Assembly: GCA_035561355.1 (NCBI GenBank)
Contig: DATMXS010000060.1
Span: forward strand, 1 to 64,000
Source of the DNA: DATMXS01 sp035561355
GTDB lineage: Bacteria; Acidobacteriota; Terriglobia; Bryobacterales; Bryobacteraceae
Direction: 5' to 3'
DNA length: 64,000 nt
Shown here: in pieces, positions 50,994 to 60,287 of the stretch
Layout: each line of letters begins with the position of its first letter
How positions within the stretch are numbered: position 1 is the first letter of the stretch
Notes under the pieces: generated by a model
What the model saw: only the letters and a program-made list of their open reading frames with translations
Told to the model about the DNA's origin: nothing
Database searches by the model: none
Position numbers and translations under genes: made by a program

Positions 50994-52427
50994 ATGTTCG
51001 ACTTGAAGCGCCGTCGTTTACTCCAAGTACTCCCATTCGCGCCTGCCGCCGTGCAAGCGGCCCAGGCGGCAACCTCCCGACAGACTCAGGCAGGTTCAGC
51101 CGGCCCTGACGGCAAACCCGTCAAGCAAAGACTGGTCATGATCGGCGCCGGCAGCGCAATGTTCACGCAGGGCATCGTCACCGATTGGCTCCGCCGTCGC
51201 ACGAGAGACGATTGGGAGTTCGCGCTCGTTGACATCAACCCCGAGATTCTGACTGCTACAGAGAAGATGGTCCGGCGCTACATGTTGACGACTGATTACC
51301 CGGCCAAAGTGACCGCTACAACGGACCGGCGCGAGGTGCTCCAGGGCGCCACGCTGATCGTTACCACAATCGGCGTCGGCAGCCGCCGGGCATGGGAGCA
51401 GGATGTCTTTGTCCCGCGGAAATTTGGCATCTTTGAGCCCGTAGGGGATTCGGTTATGCCCGGCGGGGTCTCCCGCGCCATGCGCATGATCCCGCCTATG
51501 CTCGACATCGCGCGCGACGCGCACAAGCTGTGCCCGACTGCGCGTTTTATCAACTACTCCAATCCGATGACGGCTATCACCAGGGCGATCCGCAAGCACA
51601 CGCCCGTGGCGGCGACCGGTTTGTGCATCGGCACTGAAGACACGCTTCGCTACCTTGCGCGCTTGGCCGAAGTCCCGATGGAGAGCGTCAGCGCGACCTG
51701 GGTGGGCGTGAACCACTGCACCTGGATCACGGACTTCCGTTCCGACGGCAAAGACATGTGGCCGAAACTCCGGCAGAAAGTGGCGCAGATGCGCGCAGCC
51801 GACCGCGTGTCGCAACCCTTCAGTTGGGAGCTTTTTGATGAGTTCGGAGCGCATCCCGCACCAGGCGATCGTCACACGACCGAGTTTTTTTACAATCGCT
51901 TCGCCGAGGGTAAGTATCGGGGCAAGACTCTTGGGGTGGACGTCTTCTCCGTCGAGAGGACGATCGCCAACGGCGACAGAATCTACGCGCAGACCATTGA
52001 TCTGGCCAAAGGCGAGGGCCCTATACCAGCCGAGCGGTTGAAAACCACCTCCGGCGAGCATATGCAGATGCTTGACATCTTCGACAGTGTTGAACATGAC
52101 CGCCGGCGCTGGTTTTCGATGAACGTTCCAAACAACGGAACGGTGCCGAATTTGCCGAAAGACGCCGTCCTGGAGTTACCGGGTGTCGCCGGAGCGGACG
52201 GCCTCGTCCCATTGCCGCAGGACGACGCGCCCCCACGTCTCGCGGCGTTTATCCTGCGGCGGTGCGCGGCAGCCGAGGCCGCCGTTGAGGCAGCCGTCAC
52301 CGGCGACCGCAAGCTGCTTGTCGAAGCCATGATCATCGACGGAGGCGTTTACGACTACGCCACCGCCTCCAAGTTGACCGACGAATTGCTGAAAACGCAT
52401 AAGCAGCACCTCCCGCAGTTTGCGTGA
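50994..52427 (+). CDS. Tat-exported family 4 glycosidase (GH4), first copy
   Basis: The 477-residue protein has a Tat-like signal (KRRRLLQVLPFAPAAVQAAQA). A GH4 domain follows, with the NAD-binding VMIGAGSAMFTQG, TTIGVGSRRAWEQD, the FINYSNPMTAI motif, GLCIGTEDT and GVNHCTWI; the Cys and His are the expected metal ligands. GH4 enzymes hydrolyse glycosides through an NAD+-dependent oxidation. Tat export would let the folded, cofactor-loaded enzyme reach the periplasm. ATG 50994 follows GAGGAGAG. It is a close paralogue of the 60288 gene. Substrate anomer and sugar cannot be read from sequence. Confidence 0.93.
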   Translation: MFDLKRRRLLQVLPFAPAAVQAAQAATSRQTQAGSAGPDGKPVKQRLVMIGAGSAMFTQGIVTDWLRRRTRDDWEFALVDINPEILTATEKMVRRYMLTTDYPAKVTATTDRREVLQGATLIVTTIGVGSRRAWEQDVFVPRKFGIFEPVGDSVMPGGVSRAMRMIPPMLDIARDAHKLCPTARFINYSNPMTAITRAIRKHTPVAATGLCIGTEDTLRYLARLAEVPMESVSATWVGVNHCTWITDFRSDGKDMWPKLRQKVAQMRAADRVSQPFSWELFDEFGAHPAPGDRHTTEFFYNRFAEGKYRGKTLGVDVFSVERTIANGDRIYAQTIDLAKGEGPIPAERLKTTSGEHMQMLDIFDSVEHDRRRWFSMNVPNNGTVPNLPKDAVLELPGVAGADGLVPLPQDDAPPRLAAFILRRCAAAEAAVEAAVTGDRKLLVEAMIIDGGVYDYATASKLTDELLKTHKQHLPQFA

Positions 52428-52503
52428 GCAAGGGCGGCTGCCGAAACCAAAGGCTAGACATCCGTCCGCCGGGCTCGAATCGCGCGGGCAGGTTGTTGTG
52501 CAT

Positions 52504-55500
52504 ATGGCGAGTTGCAAAATGAAAACGTCCATCTCGTTACGCAGGTGCACTGTCATCGCCGGCCTGCTGGTCCTGCTTCTGGCATTCCCGCAATATGGCC
52601 AGGAGTTCCGAGCCACAGCCACCGGGCGGGTCATCGACGCGTCAAATGCAGCCGTGCCGAACGCAACGGTTCGCGTTAAGAATCTTGATACGAACGAGGT
52701 TACCGATGCCGTGACCGACCCGCAGGGCGTCTACACCGCCCTGTTCCTTCGTCCCGGCCGGTATAGCTTGAGCGTACAGGTCCAGGGTTTCAAGAACTAC
52801 GTTAGGGATAACGTCACACTGAACGTTGGGCAGACCGCCACCATTAACATCAGCCTTGAGCTCGGAACGCTTGCCGAGCAGGTGACGGTCACGACAGAGG
52901 CCCCTCTTCTCGATGCCGCCAAGGCGGACCGTGGCGCCGTCATCGAAAACCAGCGCGTTACGGAACTGCCGCTGAACGGGCGTAATCCCTTCATGCTCTC
53001 GATGCTGGTGTCAGGCGTGAGTTACAACGGCGAGCTGGTCTACCAGCGGCCCTTCGACAACGGTGCCATCGCCCGCTGGAGCATCAACGGCAGCCGGAAC
53101 AGCACCAACGAGTTCCTCCTCGACGGTGCGCCCAACAACGCCGAGGCGGGCAACAACAACATCGCGTACGTGCCGCCTGTGGACGCGGTCCAGGAGTTCA
53201 AGATTCAGACGAATTCCTACGACTCGCAATACGGGCACACGGGTGGAGGAATCGTTAATGTCTCTCTGAAAAGTGGCACGAACGCTCTGCACGGGACCGC
53301 TTACGAGTTCGCCCGCCGGAACGGGTGGGACGCTAATTCGTTCCAAAACAATGCATTTGGTGCGTCGAAGGAAGGCCACTACTTGGATCAGTACGGCTTC
53401 CAGCTCGAAGGTCCCGTGGTCCTGCCCAGACTTTACAACGGCCGGGACAAGACGTTTTTCATGACCACGTTTGAGGGCTACCGTGAAGGGACTCCGTACC
53501 CGCTGATCCTCTCCGTTCCTGAAGCTGAGATGCGGACCGGGGATTTCGGCAAGCTGGCAACCGGAGATGGCGTGCCGATCACGATCTACGATCCGAAGAC
53601 CGGGCGCGACGTTGGGGGAAGTTGGGTGCGCGACCCGTTCCCGGGCAACCTTATCCCCCAGGATCGGGTCAACCCTATCGCGCGCAAGGTCATCGATTTC
53701 ATGCCCAAGCCGAACACTTCAAGCCCTGGTCTGGATTACGCGCAAAACAACTTCTTCATGCCGGGCGGCGAGAATATCGACGCGGACGGATTCTACAACT
53801 TCGTCGCGAAAATAGACCAAAACATCGGCGACAAGCACCGTATATACGTGCGCCACGCCAACAACTGGCGGCACGAGAATGTTACGGAGAACGGCCTTCA
53901 GCGGGTGCCCGGCCACCGCGGCTGGTACCCGCATAAGCGCATCAACTATTCTGAGGTTGCGGACTGGGTGACGAATGTCAGTCCCACGCTGGTGCTGAAT
54001 AATCGCGTTTCCTACAGCTACTATCGGGAAAAGAATGAGATGGAAGGGAATGCGGGATTCGACAACACCACGCTTGGATTCCCCAGTTCGTTCATCAACA
54101 GCATTCCGCACGGACCTTTCTTCGGCGTATATAGCTTCTCCGGATACATCAGCCTAGGGAGATATCCGCAGGTCTTCGGAACCAACTCGTTCGCATACCA
54201 TCCGAACTTCACCAAGGTCCAGGGCGCGCACATGCTGAAGGGCGGAGTCGACATGCGGTGGGTCCAGTGGGTGAACCAGAATTGGGGCAACCCGCTCTCG
54301 TTCAGCTCCGACGCTGGTTTCACTCAGAAGAACTATAGCCGTGCCGACGGCGTAAGCGGAAACTCTATTGCTACCTGGCTGCTCGGGACTCCCTCAAGCG
54401 GCAGTTCAGACGATAACCTGTTCCCATTCTACAGCTATCACTACTTCGCGCCATGGGTGCAGGACGACTGGAAAGTGACCCGCAGGTTGACGATCAACCT
54501 GGGGCTGCGTTGGGACGTCAATATGCCTCCCGTCGAGCGCTATAACCGGATGAATCGTTCGTTCGACCGGAACCGCACGAACTCGGTCGACAAGATGATC
54601 GACCGCGTGCTATATCCTGCAACGCCACCAGTGATGGGCGGTTTGTTGTTCGCCGGTGTGGGCGGCGTCCCGCGTGGAGCGGCCGACCTGTACAAGAAGA
54701 CGTTGCAGCCGCGATTCGGCTTTGCCTACCAGTGGAACGACAAAGTGGTGATGCGCGGCGGTTGGGGCCGATATTACCTGAACCCGAGCAACTCGTACAT
54801 CCAGAACTACGGTTTCAGCCAGGCTACGACGGCTGTCACCACGCTCGATGGCGGTCGCACTCCGATAGCCGGGCTCCTGAATAACCCCTTCCCGGATGGG
54901 CTTATCCAGCCCTCGGGCGCTTCGAAGGGAGACCTCACGTATCTCGGCCGCGGATTCAACTTCGTAAATCCGTCTTTCCGGGTGCCTCACGTAAACCAGT
55001 TCTCGTTTGGCTTCCAGTTTGAGCTGCCCTGGCGCTCCCGCATCGACATCTCGTACGTCGGCAGCCGCTCGAAGGACCTCGAGAACACGCTTTCAGTGAA
55101 CACCTATGATCTGGCCCTGCGCCAGAAATGCAACCTGATGGAAGGGGGGAATCCGCTCTATTGCGATGAGCGCCTGCCCAATCCATTCCAAGGCGTCGAG
55201 CCGTTCCGCGGTACAACGAATTTCTCGGCGCCGACTCTGGCTCGAAGTGCGCTCACTATTCCGTACCCGAACTTCGGCGGCCTTACGGAAGTCATGCGCA
55301 ACGATGCGTCTGTTTGGTACAACTCCATGCAGCTCATCTATGAGATGCGCAACCGCGGCGGCATGAACCTGACCGTGAGCTACACGCTCTCGAAGATGAT
55401 CGAGCAGGCGGGCTTCAATGACGTGCAGCAAAGGATCATGCAGCGCGGACTCTATCAATGGGATCGTCCGCATCACCTGGTAGTCAGCACCGTCTACGAG

Positions 55501-56073
55501 CTTCCGTTCGGGCCCGGCAAGCGCTGGGCGAATTCCTCGCACCCGGTGCTCTCGCGCCTGCTCGGCGGCTGGGAAAACACCTGGATCTTCAATTATCAGT
55601 CGGGACTCCCGTGGGCGTTGCCCAGCAACGTCATATACGTGGATGAGGCGAAGGTGGCCGAAATCGACTGGTCCGCGCCCCGCGTGTACGGGGTCGCCCC
55701 CTGCGTGGCCCGATGGAACGATAACGGCACGATCACGATGCAGTCGTTCAGCAAGAACTGCTCCGACTACAATTTCCTGATCACCCCGCGATTCGCACCA
55801 CGGTTCACTCCGAACCGCGATGGTCGCCTGCGCCTGCACACGGTGCCGCAGGCCGACGTATCGCTGAACAAGACGACCCGCATCACGGAGAGAACGCGGC
55901 TGCAATTCCGAGCCGAAGCGTTCAACGCATTCAACACGTACATGTTTTACAATGGCGCGTTCAACAACAACCCGCAGAGCGCGAACTTCGGCTCGGTCGA
56001 GAAGGCCGCTGTGGGGTTCGAGCAAACAAACCGGCCGCGTTATATCCAGCTTGCGGTCAAATTCCTCTGGTAG
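52504..56073 (+). CDS. Oar-like TonB-dependent receptor with carboxypeptidase-regulatory domain
   Basis: The 1189-residue outer-membrane protein has a signal peptide (VIAGLLVLLLAFPQYGQ) and a CarboxypepD_reg domain (about 36-115, GRVIDASNAAVPNATVRV). A plug domain follows (VTELPLNGRNPFMLSML; STNEFLLDGAPNNAEAGN), then a long beta-barrel ending QLAVKFLW. This is the very large Oar-type receptor expanded in acidobacteria, probably importing the sugar released by the GH4 enzymes. ATG 52504 is used; ATG 52519 is also possible. The preceding GH4 gene ends 76 nt upstream, so the two are likely co-transcribed. Confidence 0.93.
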   Translation: MASCKMKTSISLRRCTVIAGLLVLLLAFPQYGQEFRATATGRVIDASNAAVPNATVRVKNLDTNEVTDAVTDPQGVYTALFLRPGRYSLSVQVQGFKNYVRDNVTLNVGQTATINISLELGTLAEQVTVTTEAPLLDAAKADRGAVIENQRVTELPLNGRNPFMLSMLVSGVSYNGELVYQRPFDNGAIARWSINGSRNSTNEFLLDGAPNNAEAGNNNIAYVPPVDAVQEFKIQTNSYDSQYGHTGGGIVNVSLKSGTNALHGTAYEFARRNGWDANSFQNNAFGASKEGHYLDQYGFQLEGPVVLPRLYNGRDKTFFMTTFEGYREGTPYPLILSVPEAEMRTGDFGKLATGDGVPITIYDPKTGRDVGGSWVRDPFPGNLIPQDRVNPIARKVIDFMPKPNTSSPGLDYAQNNFFMPGGENIDADGFYNFVAKIDQNIGDKHRIYVRHANNWRHENVTENGLQRVPGHRGWYPHKRINYSEVADWVTNVSPTLVLNNRVSYSYYREKNEMEGNAGFDNTTLGFPSSFINSIPHGPFFGVYSFSGYISLGRYPQVFGTNSFAYHPNFTKVQGAHMLKGGVDMRWVQWVNQNWGNPLSFSSDAGFTQKNYSRADGVSGNSIATWLLGTPSSGSSDDNLFPFYSYHYFAPWVQDDWKVTRRLTINLGLRWDVNMPPVERYNRMNRSFDRNRTNSVDKMIDRVLYPATPPVMGGLLFAGVGGVPRGAADLYKKTLQPRFGFAYQWNDKVVMRGGWGRYYLNPSNSYIQNYGFSQATTAVTTLDGGRTPIAGLLNNPFPDGLIQPSGASKGDLTYLGRGFNFVNPSFRVPHVNQFSFGFQFELPWRSRIDISYVGSRSKDLENTLSVNTYDLALRQKCNLMEGGNPLYCDERLPNPFQGVEPFRGTTNFSAPTLARSALTIPYPNFGGLTEVMRNDASVWYNSMQLIYEMRNRGGMNLTVSYTLSKMIEQAGFNDVQQRIMQRGLYQWDRPHHLVVSTVYELPFGPGKRWANSSHPVLSRLLGGWENTWIFNYQSGLPWALPSNVIYVDEAKVAEIDWSAPRVYGVAPCVARWNDNGTITMQSFSKNCSDYNFLITPRFAPRFTPNRDGRLRLHTVPQADVSLNKTTRITERTRLQFRAEAFNAFNTYMFYNGAFNNNPQSANFGSVEKAAVGFEQTNRPRYIQLAVKFLW

Positions 56074-56081
56074 GGATCTGT

Positions 56082-56128
56082 GGCGCACGCGTCGGGTTCC
56101 CTAAGGGCGAATCACTGGCGCGTGCGCC
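56082..56128. promoter_or_regulatory. Inverted repeat between receptor and Kelch genes
   Basis: GGCGCACGCG (56082-56091) and CGCGTGCGCC (56119-56128) pair perfectly over 10 bp around a 27-nt loop. No T tract follows. It could lower read-through or stabilise the upstream mRNA. Confidence 0.35.
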
Positions 56129-56147
56129 CATAGCATGGGCAGCGATT

Positions 56148-57167
56148 ATGACTGTGATACTTAGGTGTACGCTGATCGCATCGCTATTTCTGACGGCTGC
56201 GACGGTCCTCGCGCAAACGTGGACCGTGCGGTCATCCGTTCCCCAGCATGTCTACGGGCATGCGGGAGCATCGCTAAATGGCAAGATCCACCTGCTCGGC
56301 GGTTGCCCGACTTCCAACTGGCAGAACACCTCCAGACTGCACCAGGTCTACGATCCCGCCCGCGACGAGTGGGAAAACAAGGCGGAGTTGCCCGAAGCCA
56401 CGGCTTGGGCCATGCCCGCGGTTTGGCAGGGCAAGATATACCTCTTCGGCGGCTCCTACAACAAGCCGGGACAGGGCATCACCTCGTCCGACGGAGCATG
56501 GGTCTATGATCCCCGGATGGACCGCTGGTCGAAGCTACGGAACCTCCCTGAGGTGCGCATGAACGGTTTCGCGGCCGCGGCTGGCGACTTCATCTACATC
56601 TCTCTCGGGTACAATCGTCAGGGTCCGGCCACCAAGGGGGTGACCGAGGAGTACAAGTCCACATACCGTTATGACCCGAGGAAGGACACGTATACGCGCC
56701 TGGCGGACGCGCCGATCAACGGCTGCTATATCGCGTCCGGCACTCACAAAGGGAAGATCTATGCGGTTCCCGGCGCTTATGACGAGTTCGGGTTCCATGG
56801 CGAATACACCTGGGCCGAGGGAGCCGTTATGTACGAACCCGCCGCCGACCGCTGGACCCGGATCGACGCGCCTCGTGTGAAGAAGCGCGTCTTTTTTATG
56901 ACTCAGTGCTCTGCCTCGGTCATTGACAATGGGAAGCTGTGGGTCGTTGGCGGCATGGGCGAAAACCGGCAGAGGACGGAAACGACTGAGTACCTCGACC
57001 TTGAAAAACTCGTGTTCGTCCGTGGCCCGGACATCGCGTATGGGCGATGCTGTGGCGGCGGCGGCATCGCAGATGGGACCCTCGTGATAGCGGGAGGGTT
57101 CTTCGGCATCGCCGATACCAGCAAGCCCGCACTGCCGACCTGGGTCCTGGAGACTCGTCGAAAGTAA
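56148..57167 (+). CDS. Secreted Kelch-repeat protein
   Basis: The 339-residue protein has a signal peptide (TLIASLFLTAATVLAQ) and five to six Kelch blades, with recurring patterns such as GKIHLLGGCP, GKIYLFGGSY, VYDPRMDRWSKL and GKLWVVGGMG. Secreted Kelch proteins in sugar-use loci include NanM-type mutarotases. Because NanM acts on sialic acid, a similar epimerising role here is possible but not shown. It follows the TonB receptor and precedes the lacI gene by 40 nt. Confidence 0.88.
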   Translation: MTVILRCTLIASLFLTAATVLAQTWTVRSSVPQHVYGHAGASLNGKIHLLGGCPTSNWQNTSRLHQVYDPARDEWENKAELPEATAWAMPAVWQGKIYLFGGSYNKPGQGITSSDGAWVYDPRMDRWSKLRNLPEVRMNGFAAAAGDFIYISLGYNRQGPATKGVTEEYKSTYRYDPRKDTYTRLADAPINGCYIASGTHKGKIYAVPGAYDEFGFHGEYTWAEGAVMYEPAADRWTRIDAPRVKKRVFFMTQCSASVIDNGKLWVVGGMGENRQRTETTEYLDLEKLVFVRGPDIAYGRCCGGGGIADGTLVIAGGFFGIADTSKPALPTWVLETRRK

Positions 57168-57172
57168 CGCCC

Positions 57173-57190
57173 GCCCGGATCTGGCCGGGC
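57173..57190. promoter_or_regulatory. Short GC hairpin upstream of the lacI gene
   Basis: GCCCGG (57173-57178) pairs with CCGGGC (57185-57190) around a 6-nt loop, four bases upstream of the GAGGAGG Shine-Dalgarno of the regulator gene. It may be a weak terminator of the Kelch gene or affect translation. Confidence 0.3.
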
Positions 57191-57207
57191 ACTGAGGAGG
57201 AACGCGC

Positions 57208-58257
57208 TTGGCTGCGAGGATGAAAGATGTTGCCGAGAGGGCCGGGGTTTCAGTGACCACCGTCTCTCACGTGCTCAACAGCACGCCGCACCGGCCGATT
57301 GCTGCCGCGACTCGGGACCGGATCCTCGCAGCCGTTCGTGAGTTGGACTATCACGCCGACGCAAACGCTCGGCGCCTCGCGCAAAACCGGAGCAACCTAT
57401 TCGGGCTCGTCGTTTCGGAGATCGCCAACCCATTCTTTCCGGATGTGATCAAAGCGTTTGAGACATCGGCTCTCGCTCACGGTTTCGATGTCCTGCTCTG
57501 CAATACGGAGTACGACGCTGGCCGGACACACATCGCGGTCCGCAAAATGATCGAAAACAAGGTCCGCGGTGTTGCCGTGATCACCTCAATGTTTGATCGT
57601 GTTTTTGCGGAAGAACTCGCGTCCAGAGAGGTCCCGGTTGTGGTTCTCGGCGCCGGCCTCGCCGGGCCGGGCATCAGCGCGGTGGAGTTGGAGTTTGGTC
57701 GTGGTATGGGCCAGGCAATCGATCACCTTATCGAGTTGGGACATGAGGAGATCGCATTCGTTTCGGGGCCGCAGCACATCGCCTCGGCCATCCGCATCCG
57801 GGATGCCTTTGTGCATGCAACGGGGCGCCGCCGCGTTCGTACCGGCCGTGTCGTTCAGAGCAATTACAAAGTGGATGGCGGCGCTTCGGCCGTCGCGGCG
57901 CTCGCTGCCGCCGACGGTTTCCCGACAGCGATCGCATGTGGCAATGACCTCATTGCGGTCGGCGTTATAAGTGCACTGGAGGACGTGGGTATCAGTGTTC
58001 CCGCCGATGTCTCCGTCATCGGGTACGACAACATTCTCGTGTCAAGGCTCGCGCGGCCGCCCCTCACGACGGTTGAGGTTCCGCGAGAGCTCCTCGGCAG
58101 GACTGCATTCCGCGCGCTCGAGAATATGCAGCGCTCGCCTTCCCATACCGGGCGCGTACACAAACTCGGGACAGAGCTCGTGATTCGACGGTCCACAGCC
58201 GCGGTCAGGACCGAGGGCCTCGGGCCGCGTTCACGAGAAGCGGCGAACGCCAGATGA
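57208..58257 (+). CDS. LacI-family transcriptional regulator
   Basis: The 349-residue protein has a LacI helix-turn-helix (MKDVAERAGVSVTTVSHVLN, residues 5-24), hinge region, and sugar-binding domain (FGLVVSEIANPFFPDVIKA; VSVIGYDNILVSRLARPPLTT). TTG start behind GAGGAGG at 57194-57200. It is the obvious candidate to bind the palindrome at 50905-50918, repressing the GH4 and receptor genes until a sugar inducer appears. The stop overlaps the kinase gene by 4 nt. Confidence 0.93.
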   Translation: MAARMKDVAERAGVSVTTVSHVLNSTPHRPIAAATRDRILAAVRELDYHADANARRLAQNRSNLFGLVVSEIANPFFPDVIKAFETSALAHGFDVLLCNTEYDAGRTHIAVRKMIENKVRGVAVITSMFDRVFAEELASREVPVVVLGAGLAGPGISAVELEFGRGMGQAIDHLIELGHEEIAFVSGPQHIASAIRIRDAFVHATGRRRVRTGRVVQSNYKVDGGASAVAALAAADGFPTAIACGNDLIAVGVISALEDVGISVPADVSVIGYDNILVSRLARPPLTTVEVPRELLGRTAFRALENMQRSPSHTGRVHKLGTELVIRRSTAAVRTEGLGPRSREAANAR

Positions 58258-59183
58258 GGCGCCGTTTCGACGTTCTCTGCGCTGGTGACATGTGCGTGGA
58301 CCTGCTTCTGCGTGGTGACGTTCGCCCGCGGTTCGGCCAGGTTGAGCAGATCATCGAGGACTACAGGCTGGAACTGGGTGGCTCAAGTAACATTTTTGCG
58401 AGCCAGTTCGCAAAACTCGGCGGCTCCGTCTGCGTGATCGGCTGGGTCGGTGCGGACGCGTTCGGAGACGCGGTTGTCGCGAAGCTCGCCGACGCGGGGA
58501 TTGATATTTCCCTCGTGCGCCGTTCGGCGGCGCTCAAAACCGGGCTCGGTGTGGCGCTGACCGAACAGAACGATCGCGCCATTCTGACGTACCTCGGGAC
58601 CATTGACGCGATCGGCCCCGAGGACCTCGACGGTCGGTTACTGACGTCCTGCAAGCACTGGCACGTCGCGTCGTATTTCCTTATGAATCGTGTCCGGTCC
58701 TGCTGGCCGCGGTGGTTTGCCGAATGCAGAGCCGCGAATGTCACCACCTCGCTCGATCCCAATTGGGACCCCGAGGAGCGGTGGGACCGTCTGTGGGATG
58801 TGCTGCCACTGATAGACGTCTTTCTGCCGAATGAAGCCGAGGCGATAGCGATTGCGGCAGAGGACTCCCTCGAGACTGCAGGCGAGAAGCTTGCCTCCGC
58901 CTGCGGGGTCGTCGTTGTAAAACGTGGGGCCGAGGGCGCGATCGCTTTCGCCGCCGGAAGGCGGTACGAGGCTCCGCGACCGCTCCTGGAAGCACCCGCC
59001 GTGGACACCGTCGGGGCGGGAGACAACTTCGATGCAGGATTCCTGCGAGGATGGCTGCTCGGCTGGGACATTCCGCGCAGCCTCGAACTGGCCACACACT
59101 GCGCCGTCGCAAGCTTAGCGGCGCCGGGCGGCGTGGAAAATCAGTTACGAGGTTTCGGAGCAGGGGGGACATCCGATGACTGA
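58254..59183 (+). CDS. PfkB-family sugar kinase
   Basis: The 309-residue ribokinase-like protein has the substrate-site LGGSSNIFASQFAKLGG near the N-terminus, the SLDPNWDPEERW segment, and the C-terminal DTVGAGDNFDAGFL with the catalytic Asp (about residue 256). It would phosphorylate the imported sugar. Pairing with a SIS-domain gene resembles fructosamine operons (frlD kinase with frlB deglycase), but other sugars are equally possible. It overlaps both neighbours. Confidence 0.9.
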   Translation: MRRRFDVLCAGDMCVDLLLRGDVRPRFGQVEQIIEDYRLELGGSSNIFASQFAKLGGSVCVIGWVGADAFGDAVVAKLADAGIDISLVRRSAALKTGLGVALTEQNDRAILTYLGTIDAIGPEDLDGRLLTSCKHWHVASYFLMNRVRSCWPRWFAECRAANVTTSLDPNWDPEERWDRLWDVLPLIDVFLPNEAEAIAIAAEDSLETAGEKLASACGVVVVKRGAEGAIAFAAGRRYEAPRPLLEAPAVDTVGAGDNFDAGFLRGWLLGWDIPRSLELATHCAVASLAAPGGVENQLRGFGAGGTSDD

Positions 59184-60258
59184 ATTGCTGAGGGACATAC
59201 AACGAGAGCCGTTCGAACTCCTGAGCATACTCGATTTTGCATTCGGGCCAGGACAGGCGGCACTGAAAGAAGGGGCTCGCCTGCTTGCCGGCGATCGTCA
59301 CATATACGTCACAGGCGTCGGGAGCAGCTGGCATGCTGCCTTGGCCGTTGGCTCGGTGTTCGACGCAGGCGGGCAGACGTGCCGCGTCATCGACGCCTCC
59401 GAACTCCTCCACACGCCACTCCCTGCGCACAGCTCGATTGTCGTGTTGTCTCGCAGTGGGAGAAGTTATGAAGTGGTCGCCCTCATTGCTAAGGCCAAAG
59501 AGGCGGGTGCATGCATCATCGCCATCACGAACTCGGTTGACAGCCCGCTCGCAAATGCCTCCGACGCCGTTCTGGAGGTGCGCGCGCGCCCGGACCACCT
59601 CGTGTCAATCAGCATGTACGCAGGCTTGGCCCTGATTGGTGGGCTTCTCGCCACTCGCCTAAAGGGAGGCCCTGACACGGAGCTCCGCCGCGCGCTGGAG
59701 GCTGGTTGCTTGGCTGCCGCCGATTCGCTCGACCACTGGCAGGCGCAGTTACGGACCGGTGCGTGGCTGGCGCCGGACGCGCCCGTGTATTTTCTGGGCC
59801 GCCAGGGCAGCGTAGCAACCTGCCACGAGGCCCGGCTGCTGTGGGAAGAGGCCGCGAAGGCGCCTGCATCAGCGCTTACTACCGGCGGGTTCCGCCACGG
59901 CTCGCAGGAGATCGTCCGGCAGGGATTACGTCTGGCAATTTGGATACAGCCCGAGTTTCAGCGGGACGCCGATCTACGGCTCGCCTCCGAGGCGGCGGCC
60001 ATTGGGGCGGAGATTTTGGTAATCGGCCACGGATTGCCGCACGATGCAGCATCCCTCGTCATCCAGATCCCCCCGCTTCCGGCAGCATGGCAGTTTCTTG
60101 TGGACATCATCCCGGCGCAGGTTGCGGCCGAACAACTCGCGCATTTGCGCGGCGAGAATTGTGACGCGTTTCGTTACTGTCCTTACATAATCGAGCAGCA
60201 GGCCGGCCTGACCGGCAGAATCGGTGCCGCTGAGTGCGGCACAAATGTTTCGCGGTGA
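59176..60258 (+). CDS. Double-SIS-domain sugar isomerase/deaminase
   Basis: The 360-residue protein has two SIS domains (about 30-165 and 200-330). The first shows VTGVGSSWHAALAVGSVF and VVLSRSGRSYEVVALI, the second YFLGRQGSVATCHEARLLWEEA. It resembles the isomerase half of GlmS without the glutaminase, and the size matches FrlB deglycase or AgaS-type deaminases. With the upstream kinase it would convert a phosphorylated aminosugar or Amadori compound to a glycolytic intermediate. A GH4 gene follows 29 nt downstream. Confidence 0.88.
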   Translation: MTELLRDIQREPFELLSILDFAFGPGQAALKEGARLLAGDRHIYVTGVGSSWHAALAVGSVFDAGGQTCRVIDASELLHTPLPAHSSIVVLSRSGRSYEVVALIAKAKEAGACIIAITNSVDSPLANASDAVLEVRARPDHLVSISMYAGLALIGGLLATRLKGGPDTELRRALEAGCLAAADSLDHWQAQLRTGAWLAPDAPVYFLGRQGSVATCHEARLLWEEAAKAPASALTTGGFRHGSQEIVRQGLRLAIWIQPEFQRDADLRLASEAAAIGAEILVIGHGLPHDAASLVIQIPPLPAAWQFLVDIIPAQVAAEQLAHLRGENCDAFRYCPYIIEQQAGLTGRIGAAECGTNVSR

Positions 60259-60287
60259 TCGAATCGCAGTGCCTTGAAGGAGCTCAT

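Noticed and set aside
51096..52097. 333-residue minus-strand frame opposite the first GH4 gene
   Set aside because: It is the mirror of a strongly coding GH4 frame, has no recognisable family, and is a by-product of high GC content.
55093..56088. 331-residue minus-strand frame opposite the TonB receptor
   Set aside because: Shadow of the receptor barrel; residue pattern unlike a real protein.
56148..57167. Firm call of the Kelch protein as NanM sialate mutarotase
   Set aside because: Kelch repeats alone do not show the catalytic residues; kept as a possibility only.
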